Shown here one piece after another: positions 45,521 to 57,354 of a stretch of 64,000 nucleotides of DNA; position 1 is the stretch's first letter, and the number at the start of each line of letters is the position of its first letter. This DNA comes from Xiphophorus maculatus (taxonomy: Eukaryota; Chordata; Actinopteri; Cyprinodontiformes; Poeciliidae). The translations under genes and the position numbers were made by a program. Location: positions 12,243,135-12,307,134 of the forward strand of contig NC_036446.1 of the NCBI RefSeq assembly GCF_002775205.1. The letters run 5' to 3'. The notes under the pieces were generated by a model. It saw nothing but the letters and a program-made list of their open reading frames with translations, searched no databases and was not told where the DNA came from.

Positions 45521-46292
45521 AAGACTAGAATGGAGGCTAGATCTCCCACACTTTGAAAACCTCTGGGCTTCACTGAAGATGAAGTTTTATATTTTGTTAT
45601 TTATTATGTAATGATTGATTGGAACATGTCATGTTTATTTCAAGGCTGATTGAGAGTAACATTTGCTTTTGTTTAATATTTTAAATGTGGCACAGTTTAA
45701 GTCTTTTGCTAACAAAATGTGTCACTTTGACTTTAAGTGCTGCTGTTCAGCCTCTTGTGTTCACAAATGTATCAAAGCAATCAAGAAAAACAGTAAAAGC
45801 AAAGAATCATGGGTGATGAAAGAGGTCTGTGTCTTTAATAAAAAGAATCACATTGGTTAAAATTTTACCATAGTTTTCTTTTAAATGTGTTTTAAAAATC
45901 TGAATTGTTTTCATTTAATTAGGTGAATTTCTGTGAGTTGAAATTTTTGGTTGTAATTTTGCATTTACAACAAATGCAAATGCTCTTTACCACCCAACAC
46001 TGTAATATTGTTCTTTTTCAAAATAAAAGAAGCAAACCCTTTTCTGTTTATAGAGGATCATTTTCACAGCTCATCAATAAACAAAATGATTCTAGTCTAT
46101 AGTCAAAGGCAGATGTGAATTATTGTAAACAGGAAACCAAACAGTTTTCTCTTAAAAAAACATCAATCTGAAAACAAGGACGAGTCGCTCTTTTTTCAGA
46201 AAATTAAGTTTTTTTCATCAAGTTTGCAATCAAGTTTTCTCTTGAGCAAAACTCACTGCAAGCTTGTGCACTGCAAAAACAGAAAATTTCCC

Positions 46293-46920
46293 TGTAGCGA
46301 AGGTTCTACGTTTTAAACTTGAGGCTGGTGGAATGTTTACACTCCTGTGTGTCAATCAGAACAAACTGAGGAGGGGATTTCCTGCTTGAGAATCTCCTTT
46401 ATTTCGTTGTTACAGCAGTAGTACAGATGTGCAGCAGAAGATAGGCTTGGAGTTGGAGATGTATGGATGTGGAGGTGAGGTGATGTGATCTAAATCAGAA
46501 CAGAAATAAAGCCCACGTTAATTCACCTTACACATTATGAAGTACAAGTTGCTGCAGTGACATCTGCTGGCCAAAACTGTCTACACGTATATAGAATGCC
46601 TCAACCGATAGCTAACAGGCTAACCCACGTGGAGTTAGTAAAAGGTCGCATTAAACCGGAGACTCTTACGAGTACAACATCAACATGTAATACAGACGGA
46701 ACTACTAAATGAACTGCCTTGGTACATTTAACAGCAATTACTCACAGGAAGTCAAAAACGCACATCGACCTCAACCGAAACCGTAAGCAGCAGCTGCGTG
46801 TCTCCACTCCCAGAGCTATAATGCCTCTGCGGCTGCTGAATGTGCTATAACAAACTGACCACTCGGTGGCGCACCTCCCTCCCTCAGTCCAAAGTAATCA
46901 ACACCCGAGCCTTTGTAACA
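46293..46920. mobile_element. Solo LTR (628 bp) with 5-bp target duplication
   Basis: The insertion starts TGTAGCGAAGG and ends CCTTTGTAACA (TG...CA, TGT/ACA ends) and is bordered on both sides by TTCCC (46288-46292 and 46921-46925). Copy A has a single uninterrupted sequence here. AATAAA occurs at about 46504. No internal retroelement coding sequence, as expected for a solo LTR. It sits about 0.4 kb upstream of protease gene C. Confidence 0.8.
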
Positions 46921-47222
46921 TTCCCAATTATGTTTAGTCTATTTTCTACTGCAAATCTCTCAGTTCATTTGAGATAAAGCAAAACTAACTTAGAAGAAAC
47001 TTTGAGGCAAAATATGTTAACTGCTTGTTTTGAGTCAATTCCTTAATATTGATGAAGAAGTTATTGTTTCATTTGCTGATTAGTCAAGTTATAATAGGGA
47101 GAAATGTTTTGTTATTAATGAAATAATCTGTCAATGGAACAAAAACTCTTTTCAAGTTTCTTTAGAACGATGAGATGTTAAAGTTTCTCTGCATGCAGAT
47201 GACAGCATCAATCAGTTTCTGT

Positions 47223-47317
47223 TCTGTGATTGGTGGCTTTCTTTCTAGCAGGAAGTTGTACACAGTGTTTAAAAGCTGCTGCAGGACTGCAGACATTCAC
47301 AGGAAGCTGGACCAGCA
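47223..47317 (+). promoter_or_regulatory. Core promoter of protease homologue C
   Basis: ATTGG at 47229-47233, AGCAGGAAGT and TTTAAAAG at 47268-47275, spaced 39 and 50 bp as in A and B. Confidence 0.55.
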
Positions 47318-48878
47318 ATGGCTCTGCTGAAGGTTCTGCTGCTACTGGGGCTGGGTGAGTCGGAAACACTGGAAACACTGGAGACACTGGACACACTTCC
47401 ACTGGTTCCAGTAAGGCTGCTGCTCTCTGTGATTCTCAAACTTCTCTCTGTTTCTGTTTCAGGCTGAAACTTCTTTGCATATAAACTGTGATGCTTTTTA
47501 ATCTTTAACTGTTTATCCTTTCTCTGTTCTTGCTGCCATGTTTGCACCTGATTTCTGAGTAAAGTCCTCCTTTTTCTTCTTCAGGTGTTTCAGTGATCTC
47601 AGATGTTTCTCTGCAGAAGAGAATTATTGGAGGTTATGACTGTCATCACACGGAGCGTCTTTATCATGTTCGACTGGAGAGCAGCAATGGTACTCATATG
47701 AGCCGCTGTGGAGGATCTCTGATCCACCCTCAGTGGATCCTGACTGTAGCTCACTGCTGGAAGTCGGAGCCAAGATGGTAGGAAAGAGACATGAAGACAG
47801 TTTTATCTGCAAATGATCAGGTTTTCTGTCTGTTCATTATAATCTAATATTTTATGCAGGACTAACAGAGCAGTGTTAAAAGTTCATCCACAGACTGTTA
47901 TACAGTACATACAGTCAATCCAACAAGCTCCTGTGATTTACGGCCCAGACCATGACATCATTTTGCTGAAGTTTCAGACACCAGTAACAGATGTCCCACT
48001 TCCTCGGCTACCAGACTGCAGGTATCGTCTTAGTAGGTAAGTTTTTCTCTGATCAAAAACATGACTTCAGGTTTTCTGTCTCCACTCCTCCAGTCCTGCT
48101 GCCTCTGCTTCAGCACACCTGACTCAGGTAATCAGCCACCAGCAGAACCAGAACCCGTTTAGCTCAGGTGTGTTGGACCAGAGACACATGTAAAGGACGT
48201 AGGACACACTGAGGACTGGAGGTGGACACTCCTGTGTCAATGGATGAAGTCCTTCATGGATTCATTTTCTGTTCTTTCATTGTTCTTCATAATAATTAAT
48301 TTTCTACTTTATCTTTAATTTTTACACTTTATTCTTATTGTGTTTTAGAGGCGATGTTGTTCAGCTGGCAGGAGAGGGAGCAACAACAGCCGGCCCCAAT
48401 AATCAGCGATGTGAGAGAAATATTGAAGTTATGAGAATAAAATCTTTGTTTCTGTCTCTACAGAGAAGGTCGAGTTAAGAACATTTTATGATTCCCATGT
48501 TTCTCTACAGTAACCCCCGATGCTGCTATTCCACCACATCTTCAATGTGTCGACATGGAAGTTGTTGTTGCTTCCCTCTCTATGCCGTTAAGTGGGTCTA
48601 TAATCCGTGTTAAAGCACCAAACAAGGATATCTGTTATGTAAGTTTGTTTCTTGAATATCTCTCTGCAGCGATTAGAAGACTTTTCTGTTTTACAACATA
48701 AATAAATATATTGATATAAATTTTTCTACAGGGCGATGTTGGTGGAGCAGCGATGCTCGGCGACAAGATTTATGGTGTGATTTCTTTTGGTGGAGCAGAT
48801 GCATGTCAGAGACCTGCAACAATCTTGGATGTGTGTGAATACAAGGAGTGGATTAGAAGAAAAACTGGTCTTAAATAA
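47318..48878 (+). CDS. Secreted trypsin-like serine protease homologue C, catalytic Ser replaced by Val
   Basis: Exons 47318-47354, 47585-47777, 47860-48036, 48349-48410, 48511-48638 and 48732-48878 give an open 247-aa protein. The signal peptide matches A. The activation site QKR/IIGG, TVAHC (His69), HDIILLKF (Asp109) and ICYGDVGGAAM are present; Val202 occupies the catalytic Ser position, with the preceding Asp of the GD pair and the S1 Asp kept. Cysteines are as in B, including RLPDCR, so the C128-C232 type disulfide is possible. One sequon, Asn-Gly-Thr, lies in the same loop as that of A. Exon 3 is nine nucleotides shorter than in A. AATAAA at 48874-48879 and 48889-48894. Should fold and be processed but lack peptidase activity. 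Confidence 0.85.
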
Positions 48879-49827
48879 ACTATCATGAAATAAAATTCTC
48901 ATCAAATTTCCTCTCACATATAATTTTATAATTGTATCTTCATCAGTTTGATCCACATGTTTGTAGAATTAGAATAAATAAATATATTTGTTTTTCTCAC
49001 CTGATCTTGACCTCCATAATGGAACTTTCTCTGCACCTCAGAAATGAAAAATAAATCAATAAATGCATGAAAAAGAAACATTTCCTGGCTGATTGTCTTT
49101 ACATTCATGGTTCAGTTTGTTCAGTTGATATTTTCCCTGAACTGAGTCTAAAAACGTTTCATGGGTTTTAAATCACATGAGGAGGAACACCAGAAGTAAT
49201 TTATTTATTCAGTTTTTGTCTTTATTTTACATCAGAAATGAACATGCAGCATCTAAACTCTGCAGCTCTGGAGTTACTCTTCCTGATTTATTTCTAGAGA
49301 ACTTTAAACTCCAACAGGACCAAAGAGCTGTGCACAAAAATAATGAAACAGAAGTCACATAATACAATTAACAAATAATAAACATCACATTTTTAATAAA
49401 AATATAAAGTAAAAAGTTAATTAAAAACAATTTAAAAGTGAAAATCTGGAATGAAAGAAGTTTAAAGAAAATATTTAAAAACAGGTAAAACTAATAAACA
49501 TATTATGTAAAACTTCTCAGAAATTACAATTTGGTTTTCAGACGTTTAAACATGACAGAAGTTCATTGTAAATTTTATCGTAACATCTGGAAAAAATAAA
49601 AAGATGTCTGTAATAGGGGTTGCACCGACTACCCGACTAGTCAGTTCTTTACAATGTCTTTTTACGAGGCCAGTCGACTAGTCGCAATCACGTGGCAAAA
49701 CTAATTTTTCCAAGAAAATGAATGAAGGCAAACTAGATAAGTTTGTCAGACATCTCAACTTGTAGAAAAATATAAATATTTTACCAAAGAGAAACAGAAA
49801 ATACCAGCAAGAGCTGCAGGAATAGGG

Positions 49828-50004
49828 GCATTGTGTGGCGCAGTGCTTAGGGCGGCGCCTCACATACAGAGACTGTAGACCGAGGTGGTCTAGAGACCGA
49901 CTCCTGTCCTCGGTTATTTTGGCACATTCCTCACTGCCCCACTTCCCTCTTCCTGCCACTTCCTGTCGGATTGCTGTCAAATAAAGGCAACTAGTGCCAA
50001 AAAT
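49828..50004 (+). mobile_element. tRNA-derived SINE, near full length
   Basis: Head GTGTGGCGCAGTGCTTAGGG (tRNA-like box A region), middle ACTGTAGACCGAGGTGGTC, tail CCCTCTTCCTGCCACTTCC then AATAAAGGCAACTAGTGCC and a short A run. Confidence 0.7.
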
Positions 50005-50354
50005 TTCCTCATAAATAGAGAGAGAAAGAGAGAGAGATTTTAGAGTTTTAAAAACTCATTTATTCACTCAGTGGTGATCCACAGGAACACTTAACACAAC
50101 TTAATCCAAAATCCAGGCAGCACAGATAGAGCAGAATATTAAGAGCTCTCAATCATGTAGCAACAACTGACGACAGAACAGAAGCAAGACCAGACAGATA
50201 CAACAAGGACCCGATGAGGAACAAGGAACACAGGTGGGATTAAATACACAGGGAGACAATCAGGGGAAACAGAAGACAGGTGTCAATAATAAAGGGGTGG
50301 ACAGGACAACACAGAGACTCCACAAACTAAAGACACACAGAAAAACTCAAATCA

Positions 50355-50480
50355 CAACACTTTCCTTCCAACAGCCATCACCATCTGGAATAACTCTGAA
50401 GAATTAATGAGTTACACCAACATTTAATTTTCCTTTGGGATTAATAAAGTGGTTTTGAATTAGAATTGAATTTGAAAAAA
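50355..50480 (+). mobile_element. LINE 3'-tail fragment
   Basis: TTCCTTCCAACAGCCATCAC through TTTTCCTTTGGGATTAATAA to GAATTAGAATTGAATTTGAA, related to 9560-9930 and 2122-2175. Confidence 0.55.
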
Positions 50481-50566
50481 AAAACTGCGTGGAATAAGCA
50501 GGGCCGGTCTTAGGAGGGTGTGGGCCCCTGGGCTTGAGCCAACGTGGGGGCCCTACTTAATAATGG

Positions 50567-50765
<199 letters not shown>

Positions 50766-51274
50766 GCCACTGTCCACCATGAGAGAAGGCTGTCCCAGCC
50801 ACCAGGCCATCTCCCCATTCAAGTTTTACAATATTCACCCCATGGTTGCCAACTTAGTAACTTTTACGCTATATTTTGCACAAACACGCAAACACACCCA
50901 CATACACACAAATTCCAGTTAAGGTTTTTTAAAGATCGTTGATCGGCCAGAAAATTGCAATCGGTGCACCGCTGTTTACTATTTAAAATAGTGATCTGTC
51001 TGTAGAGTGGCTGATTAATGTAATGAATGTAAAGACCATTACGACAAACAAAATGTATTTGGTAGTTATTAAAGAAATACTTGAACATCTTGAATATGTC
51101 ATATTTTACAGAATATTCCTAAGGAAGAAAAACGTGTCAATATTCTCTATTAATCTTCTATGTACAGACACAAAGATTACACCATATTGTAGCCATGGTA
51201 ACACAACAATCAAGGCAATTCTTTGCATTTTACAAAGTAAACATCTTAATTAAATTCTAAATGAACCATTTATT

Positions 51275-51561
51275 AGGCCCGAGCAGCAAAGCGCTGCGAA
51301 GGCCTATTGTATCTGTACTGTTTATTATTATTAGGCCCGAGCAGCAAAGCGCTGCGAAGGCCTATTGTATCTGTACTGTTTATTATTATTATTAGGCCCG
51401 AGCAGCAAAGCGCTGCGAAGGCCTATTGTATCTGTACTGTTTATTAGGCCCGAGCAGCAAAGCGCTGCGAAGGCCTATTGTTTCTGTACTGTTTCTTATT
51501 ATTAGGCCCGAGCAGCAAAGCGCTGCGAAGGCCTATTGTATCTGTACTGTTTCTTATTATT
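51275..51561 (+). repeat. Five extra tandem header repeats at the satellite edge
   Basis: AGGCCCGAGCAGCAAAGCGC starts at 51275, 51333, 51394, 51446 and 51504, with a sixth at 51562 that heads the first long unit. Spacings are 58, 61, 52, 58 and 58; the differences are in the TTA-rich spacer. Each header contains GCAGC-AAAGC-GCTGC and outer AGGCC/GGCCT, able to form a hairpin, then TATTGTATCTGTACTGTTT. Confidence 0.9.
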
Positions 51562-53709
51562 AGGCCCGAGCAGCAAAGCGCTGCGAAGGCCTATTGTATC
51601 TGTACTGTTTATTATTATTTTTCTTCCCTACAAATGAATCGCCCTTTTGGGGGCTTTATCATATTCAAAAACTCACCAAACTTGGCGGACGCATACAGCG
51701 ACGCTCAAATTTACGTATTTTAAGGTCGTCGCAAAAATTGCAAAAAAAATTGCTCAACGGCGGCAACTAGCAATTTTCAACAGACCCATTGCTATTCACT
51801 TACTTCATCGTAGAGACTTGAAATTCGGTACAGTTGTAGAGCGCACTAAGACGCTCAGAATTTACAAGTAATGTCATAGTGCAACTATCACAGGAAGTCG
51901 GCCATTTTGTATTGAAGGTCCATTTTTTACCTCGAGTTTGACGTTTACAGCCTTCGTATTTGATCGAACTCCTCCTAGGGATTTCGATTGATCGGCTTCA
52001 AACTCGGTCAGTCTGATCATAAGGCATGTCTGATTTAAAGTTATCAAATTGGTGAGTTTTGGAGCATGTTGAAGGGGGGTTAGCAGGGGTCAAAGTTCAC
52101 CTACACGCCATGAAACAGAAAACTCTTATATTTCCTATACAAAAACACATAGAGGGACCAAACTTTCAGTGATTGGTCGTCATCGGGTGTCCTAAGATAC
52201 CCTGTGGTGAAATTTTTTTTTTACGTAGGCCACGCCCCCTGAGAGCAGGAAGTGTAATGTTTTACTGTGAACGGTCGCTATCTTAGCCCTTTGACCTAAT
52301 CAACATGAAACTTTGTCCAGAGACAGAAGACACGTTGGTGTGTTGTGGATTCCAACCCCGACCGGCTGCGATGAAGCAGGTGGGCGTGGCGGCGTTGCGA
52401 ACGCCATCGAATTTCGTTTGGCTCTAAATTCCACAGTTTCGGGGTGAGCTGCTCCAAACTCACTAGGATGGATCCTTATCCATCCCCGAACAGGAATCCA
52501 TAGCGATATTTGGTGGGCGTGGCCTAATTTTTCTATAGCGACCCCTAGAGTATTTTAAATGAACAGCCCCAAGCCATGCTTAAACCTAGAATTACGAAAC
52601 TTGGTACACATGTGTATCTTGTCAGGACGTACAAAAAAGTCTCTTAGAGCCATGCTCTAAACCCAACAGGAAGTCGGCCATTTTGTATTGAAGGTCCATT
52701 TTGGACCTCGAGTTTGACGTTTACAGCCTTTGCATTTGATCGAACTCCTCCTAGGGATTTCGATTGATCGACTTCAAACTCGGTCAGTCTGATCATAAGG
52801 CATGTCTGATTTAAAGTTATCAAATTGGTGACTGTATGAGCTTGCTGAAGGGGGGTTACCAGGGGTCAAAGTTCACCTACTCGCCATGAAACACGAAACT
52901 CTTATATTTCCTATACAAAAACACATAGAGGGACCAAACTTTCTGGGATTGATCGTTATCGGGTTACCTAAAATACCCTGTGGTGAAATTATTTTTTTAC
53001 GTAGGCCACGCCCCCTGAGAACAGGAAGTGTCATGTTTTACTGTGAACGGTCGTTATCTTAGCCCTTTGACCTAATCAACATGAAACTGTGTCCAGAGAC
53101 AGAAGACATGTTGGTGTGTTGAGGATTCCAACCCCGGCCGGCTTTGACATAGCAGGTGGGCGTGGCGGCGTGGCGAAGTGACCTGTAACGCCGTTGCCAT
53201 ACGTTTGGCTCTGAATTCCACAATTTCGGGCCCAGCTGCTCCAAACTCAGTAGGATGGATCCTTATGCACCCACCGACAGGAATTCATAACAAAATTTGG
53301 TGGGCGTGGCCTAATTTCTCTATAGCGACCCCTAGAGTATTTTAAATGAACAGCCCCAAGCCATGCTTTATCCTAGAATTACGAAACTTGGTACATATGT
53401 GTATCTTGTCGGGACGTACAAAAAAGTCTCTTAGAGCCATGCTCTAAACCCAACAGGAAGTCGGCCATTTTAGATTGAAGTTCATTTGACCTCGATTTTG
53501 ACATTTAGAGCCTTCGTATTTGATCGAATTCCTGCTAGGGATTTCGATTGATCGGCTTCAAACTCGGTCAGTCTGATCATAAGGCATGTCTGATTTAAAG
53601 TTATCAATATGGTGAGTTTTGGAGCATGTTGAAGCGGGGTTAGCAGGGCTCAAAGTTCCCCTGTGATCGACTGTGTAATATGTAATTACAAAGGGGATCC
53701 TTTATCATT

Positions 53710-53809
53710 CCGTAGTGCAATGCTGCCCTCTGGTGTCGAATTACTGAAATTACTGAAATAGTTTCATTATTTCAGTAATTCGACACCAGAGGGCAGCATT
53801 GCCCTACGG
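53710..53809. repeat. Palindrome with two divergent CTCF-like motifs, U1
   Basis: About 40-bp arms with one mismatch near the outer end (CCGTAGTGCAATGC / complement of GCATTGCCCTACGG) around an AATTACTGAAAT...ATTTCAGTAATT core. Motifs CTGCCCTCTGGTGT (53723-53736, minus) and ACACCAGAGGGCAG (53783-53796, plus) match the CTCF core pattern at 13 of 14 positions. Confidence 0.75.
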
Positions 53810-54259
53810 AAAGACAGAGTTCAATTTTGTAATGTAGGAAAAAATTAAAAATTTGTAATTCTACTGTGAACGGTCGATAGCTTCTGCACCAAACTTTGCA
53901 CGAGTGACCCTGGCGGGACCCTGACGACCCTATGTCATCATATTATGACGTCATCTAAGCCCCGCCCCCTCAGAACCGGAAGTGCCGTTTTTTTCCTTGG
54001 AAAGCTCCGTTTATGGCTCTCTTGACCTAATCAAGGTGATTCGGATGATAAACTCTGTCAATGCTCGCTGCTGGCTGAACCGTGTGGGCGTGGCCAAATG
54101 GCGAATATCAGTCCCTCGCCACATGCATACGTTTGGCTCTAATTCACGCATGGATCATCCGATTGGCACCAAACTGGATATGTATGATCTTTGTTCACCT
54201 CTAAAGAGCCCGACGGGTTTGAGATGTAATTTGACTCCACTGCGCCCCCTAAGGTAATA

Positions 54260-54560
54260 CATCGGCCGTATCTCCTCGACGCATGGACCGATCTGCACCA
54301 GATTTTTTGACAGTCGTCGGGGAGCGCCGCCGAACGCATTCACGCGTGTCGCCCGGTGGACGGGCGGAGAAAATGCGCGACAGCTACTGCGGCGGCTAGC
54401 GGGCGGCGGTGCTAGAAACTGCGGCGGAGCTTCCGCGGTGGGGAGCGGGCTGCGGCTCTGGAAAACGCGCGAGAGCTTCTGCGGTGGCCGGAACCCCCGC
54501 GGTGGCCAATAGGCCGGAGCGGCGCTTGCTGCGAGGGCCGCCCGAGGCTGCTTGCAGCTT
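54260..54560 (+). repeat. CpG-rich tail of U1 with three 46-bp repeats
   Basis: GC- and CpG-rich, with the word AGCT(T/A)C(T/C)GCGG at 54382, 54428 and 54474 (46-bp spacing), then GGTGGCCAATAGG (CCAAT word) and GAGGCTGCTTGCAGCTTTAA at the unit end. Confidence 0.8.
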
Positions 54561-54565
54561 TAATT

Positions 54566-57354
54566 AGGCCCGAGCAGCAAAGCGCTGCGAAGGCCTATTG
54601 TATCTGTACTGTTTTATTATTATTCTTCCACCCATTTCGCGGGCCCATTTGGGGGCTTTATCATATTCAAAAACTCACCAAACTTGGCGGAAGCGACTAG
54701 GCGGTTTAAAAATTTTGAATTTTAAGGTCGCCGCAAAAATCGCAAAAAAAATTGCTCAACGGCGGCAACTAGCAATTTTCAAAAGACCCATTGCTATTCA
54801 CTTACTTCATCGTAGAGACTTGAAATTCGGTACAGTTGTAGAGCTCACTAAGACGCTCAGAATTTACAAGTAATGTCATAGTGCAAGTATCGCAGGAAGT
54901 CGGCCATTTTGTATAGAACGTCCATTTTTTACCTCGATTTTGACGTTTACAGCCTTCGTATTTGATCGAACTCCTCCTAGGGATTTCGATTGATCGGCTT
55001 CAAACTCGGTCAGTCTGATCATAAGGCATGTCTGATTTAAAGTTATCAAATTGGTGAGTTTTGGAGCATGTTGAAGGGGGGTTAGCAGGGGTCAAAGTTC
55101 ACCTACACGCCATGAAACAAAAACCTCTTATATTTCCTATACAAAAACATATAGAGGGACCAAACTTTCAGTGATTGGTTGTCATCGGGTGTCCTAAAAT
55201 ACCCTGCAGTGAAATTTTTTTTTTATGTAGGCCACGCCCCCTGAGAGCAGGAAGTGTAATGTTTTACTGTGAACGGTCGCTATCTTAGCCCTTTGACCTA
55301 ATCAACATGAAACTGTGTCCAGAGACAGAAGACATGTTGGTGTGTTGTGGATTCCAACCCCGACCGGCTGCGATGAAGCAGGTGGGCGTGGCGGCGTTGC
55401 GAACGCCATCGAATTTCGTTTGGCTCTGAATTCCACAGTTTCGGGGTGAGCTGCTCCAAACTCACTAGGATGGATCCTTATCCATCCCCGAACAGGAATC
55501 CATAGCGATATTTGGTGGGCGTGGCCTAATTTTTCTATAGCGACCCCTAGAGTATTTTAAATGAACAGCCCCAAGCCATGCTTAAACCTAGAATTACGAA
55601 ACTTGGTACACATGTGTATCTTGTCGGGACGTACAAAAAAGTCTCTTAGAGCCATGCTCTAAACCCAACAGGAAGTCGGCCATTTTAGATTGAAGTTCAT
55701 TTGACCTCGATTTTGACGTTTACAGCCTTTGCATTTGATCGAACTCCTCCTAGGGATTTCGATTGATCGGCTTCAAACTCGGTCAGTCTGATCATAAGGC
55801 ATGTCTGATTTAAAGTTATCAAATTGGTGACTGTATGAGCTTGCTGAAGGGGGCTTACCAGGGGTCAAAGTTCACCTACTCGCCATGAAACACGAAACTC
55901 TTATATATCCTGCACAGAAACTCACAGAGATACCAAACTTTAAATTATTGATCATCATTAGGTGTCCAAAAATACCCTGTGGTCAAATGATGACATCACT
56001 TAGGCCACGCCCCCTGAGAACAGGAAGTGTCATGTTTTACTGTGAACGGTCGCTATCTTAGCCCTTTGACCTAATCAACATGAAACTGTGTCCAGAGATA
56101 GAAGACATGTTGGTGTGTTGTGGATCCAAGCCCTGACCGGCTGCGATGAAGCAGCTGGGTGTGGCGGCGTGGCGAAGTGACCTGTAACGCCGATGCCATA
56201 CGTTTGCTTCTAGATTCCACATGTTTCGACCGAGCTGCACCAAACTTGGCCTGACTCATCCTGGTGTGTTGCCTGACAATGCTATGTCATCATATTATGA
56301 CGTCATCTAAGCCCCGCCCCCTCAGAATGAATTAGAGAGATCTTCTGTGTAATTACATAATAAACAGTCCATGTTCGTTGTTTGTAGGGCAATGCTGCCC
56401 TCTGCTGCCCACTGAAATAGTTTCATTATTTCAGTAATTCGACACCAGAGGGCAGCATTGCCCTACGGAATGACAGTTCAATGTTGAATTAAAGAGGAAA
56501 AAATTAAATAATTTGTAATTCTAACACAAAAACTGACAGAGACACCAAAGTTTGAGTTATTGATCATCCTCGGGTGTAGAATAATATCCAATGGTCAAAT
56601 GATGACATCACGTAGGCCACGCCCTCTGACAACAGGAAGTCTTGTATTTTACTGTGAACGGTCGATAGCTTCTGCACCAAACTTTGCACGAGTGACCCTG
56701 GTGGGATCCTTGACGACCCTATGTCATCATATTATGACGTCATCTAAGCCCCGCCCCCTCGGAACAGGAAGTGCCGTTTTTTTCCTTGGAAAGCTCTGTT
56801 TATGGCTCTCTTGACCTAATCACGATGATTCGGATGATAAACTCTGTCAATGCTCGCTGCTGGCTGAACCGTGTGGGCGTGGCCAAACGGCGAATATCAG
56901 TCCCTCGCCATATACATACGTTTGGCTCTAATTCACACATGGATCATCCGATTGGCGCCAAAATGGATATGTATGACCTTTGTTCACCTCTAAAGAGCCC
57001 AACGGGTTTGAGATGTAATTTGACTCCACTGCGCCCCCTAAGTTAATTCATCGGCCGTATCTCCGCGACGCATCGACCGATCTGCACCAGATTTTTCGAC
57101 AGTCGTCGGGGAGCGCCGCCGAACGCATTCACGCCTGTCGCCCGGTGGACGGGCGGGGAAAATGCGCGACAGCTTCTGCGGCGGCTAGCGGGCGGCGATG
57201 CTGGAAACTGCGGCAGAGCTTCTGCGGTGGGGAGCGAGCTGCGGCTCTGGAAAACGTGCGAGAGCTTCTGCGGTGGCCGGAACCCCCGCGGTGGCCAATA
57301 GGCCGGAGCGGCGCTTGCTGCGAGGGCCGCCCGAGGCTGCTTGCAGCTTTAATT
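54566..57354 (+). repeat. Satellite higher-order unit U2
   Basis: 2789 bp, same order as U1. It has a shortened palindrome at 56385-56466 whose left arm has lost part of its sequence, and a CpG-rich tail at about 57050-57350 (46-bp repeats at 57171, 57217, 57263). Confidence 0.9.
56385..56466. repeat. Partly deleted palindrome, U2
   Basis: The right arm ACACCAGAGGGCAGCATTGC is intact; the left arm reads CTGCCCTCTGCTGCCCACTG, so the left CTCF-like motif is damaged. Core orientation is as in U1. Confidence 0.7.

Larger units (their letters stand above)
51562..54565 (+). repeat. Satellite higher-order unit U1
   Basis: 3004 bp from a header to the next header. It starts with the header hairpin, then TTTGGGGGCTTTATCATATT, then a series of about 150-bp modules each with an AAACT core (for example CACCAAACTTGG). 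It contains the palindrome at 53710-53809 and ends in a CpG-rich tail. No supported gene; open frames recur in all units because the units are similar. Confidence 0.9.

Noticed and set aside
45382-45573. Minus-strand 63-codon frame
   Set aside because: Lies on a SINE/LINE tail repeat, not a gene.
49828-50004. tRNA gene
   Set aside because: Only the head resembles a tRNA; the rest is a SINE body and tail, and no cloverleaf with anticodon arm can be drawn.
51275-51620. Regular repeats with variable spacers resembling a CRISPR array
   Set aside because: Spacers are only TTA-rich length variants, the repeats are about 45 bp, and the genome is a vertebrate one. It is a tandem repeat at a satellite border.
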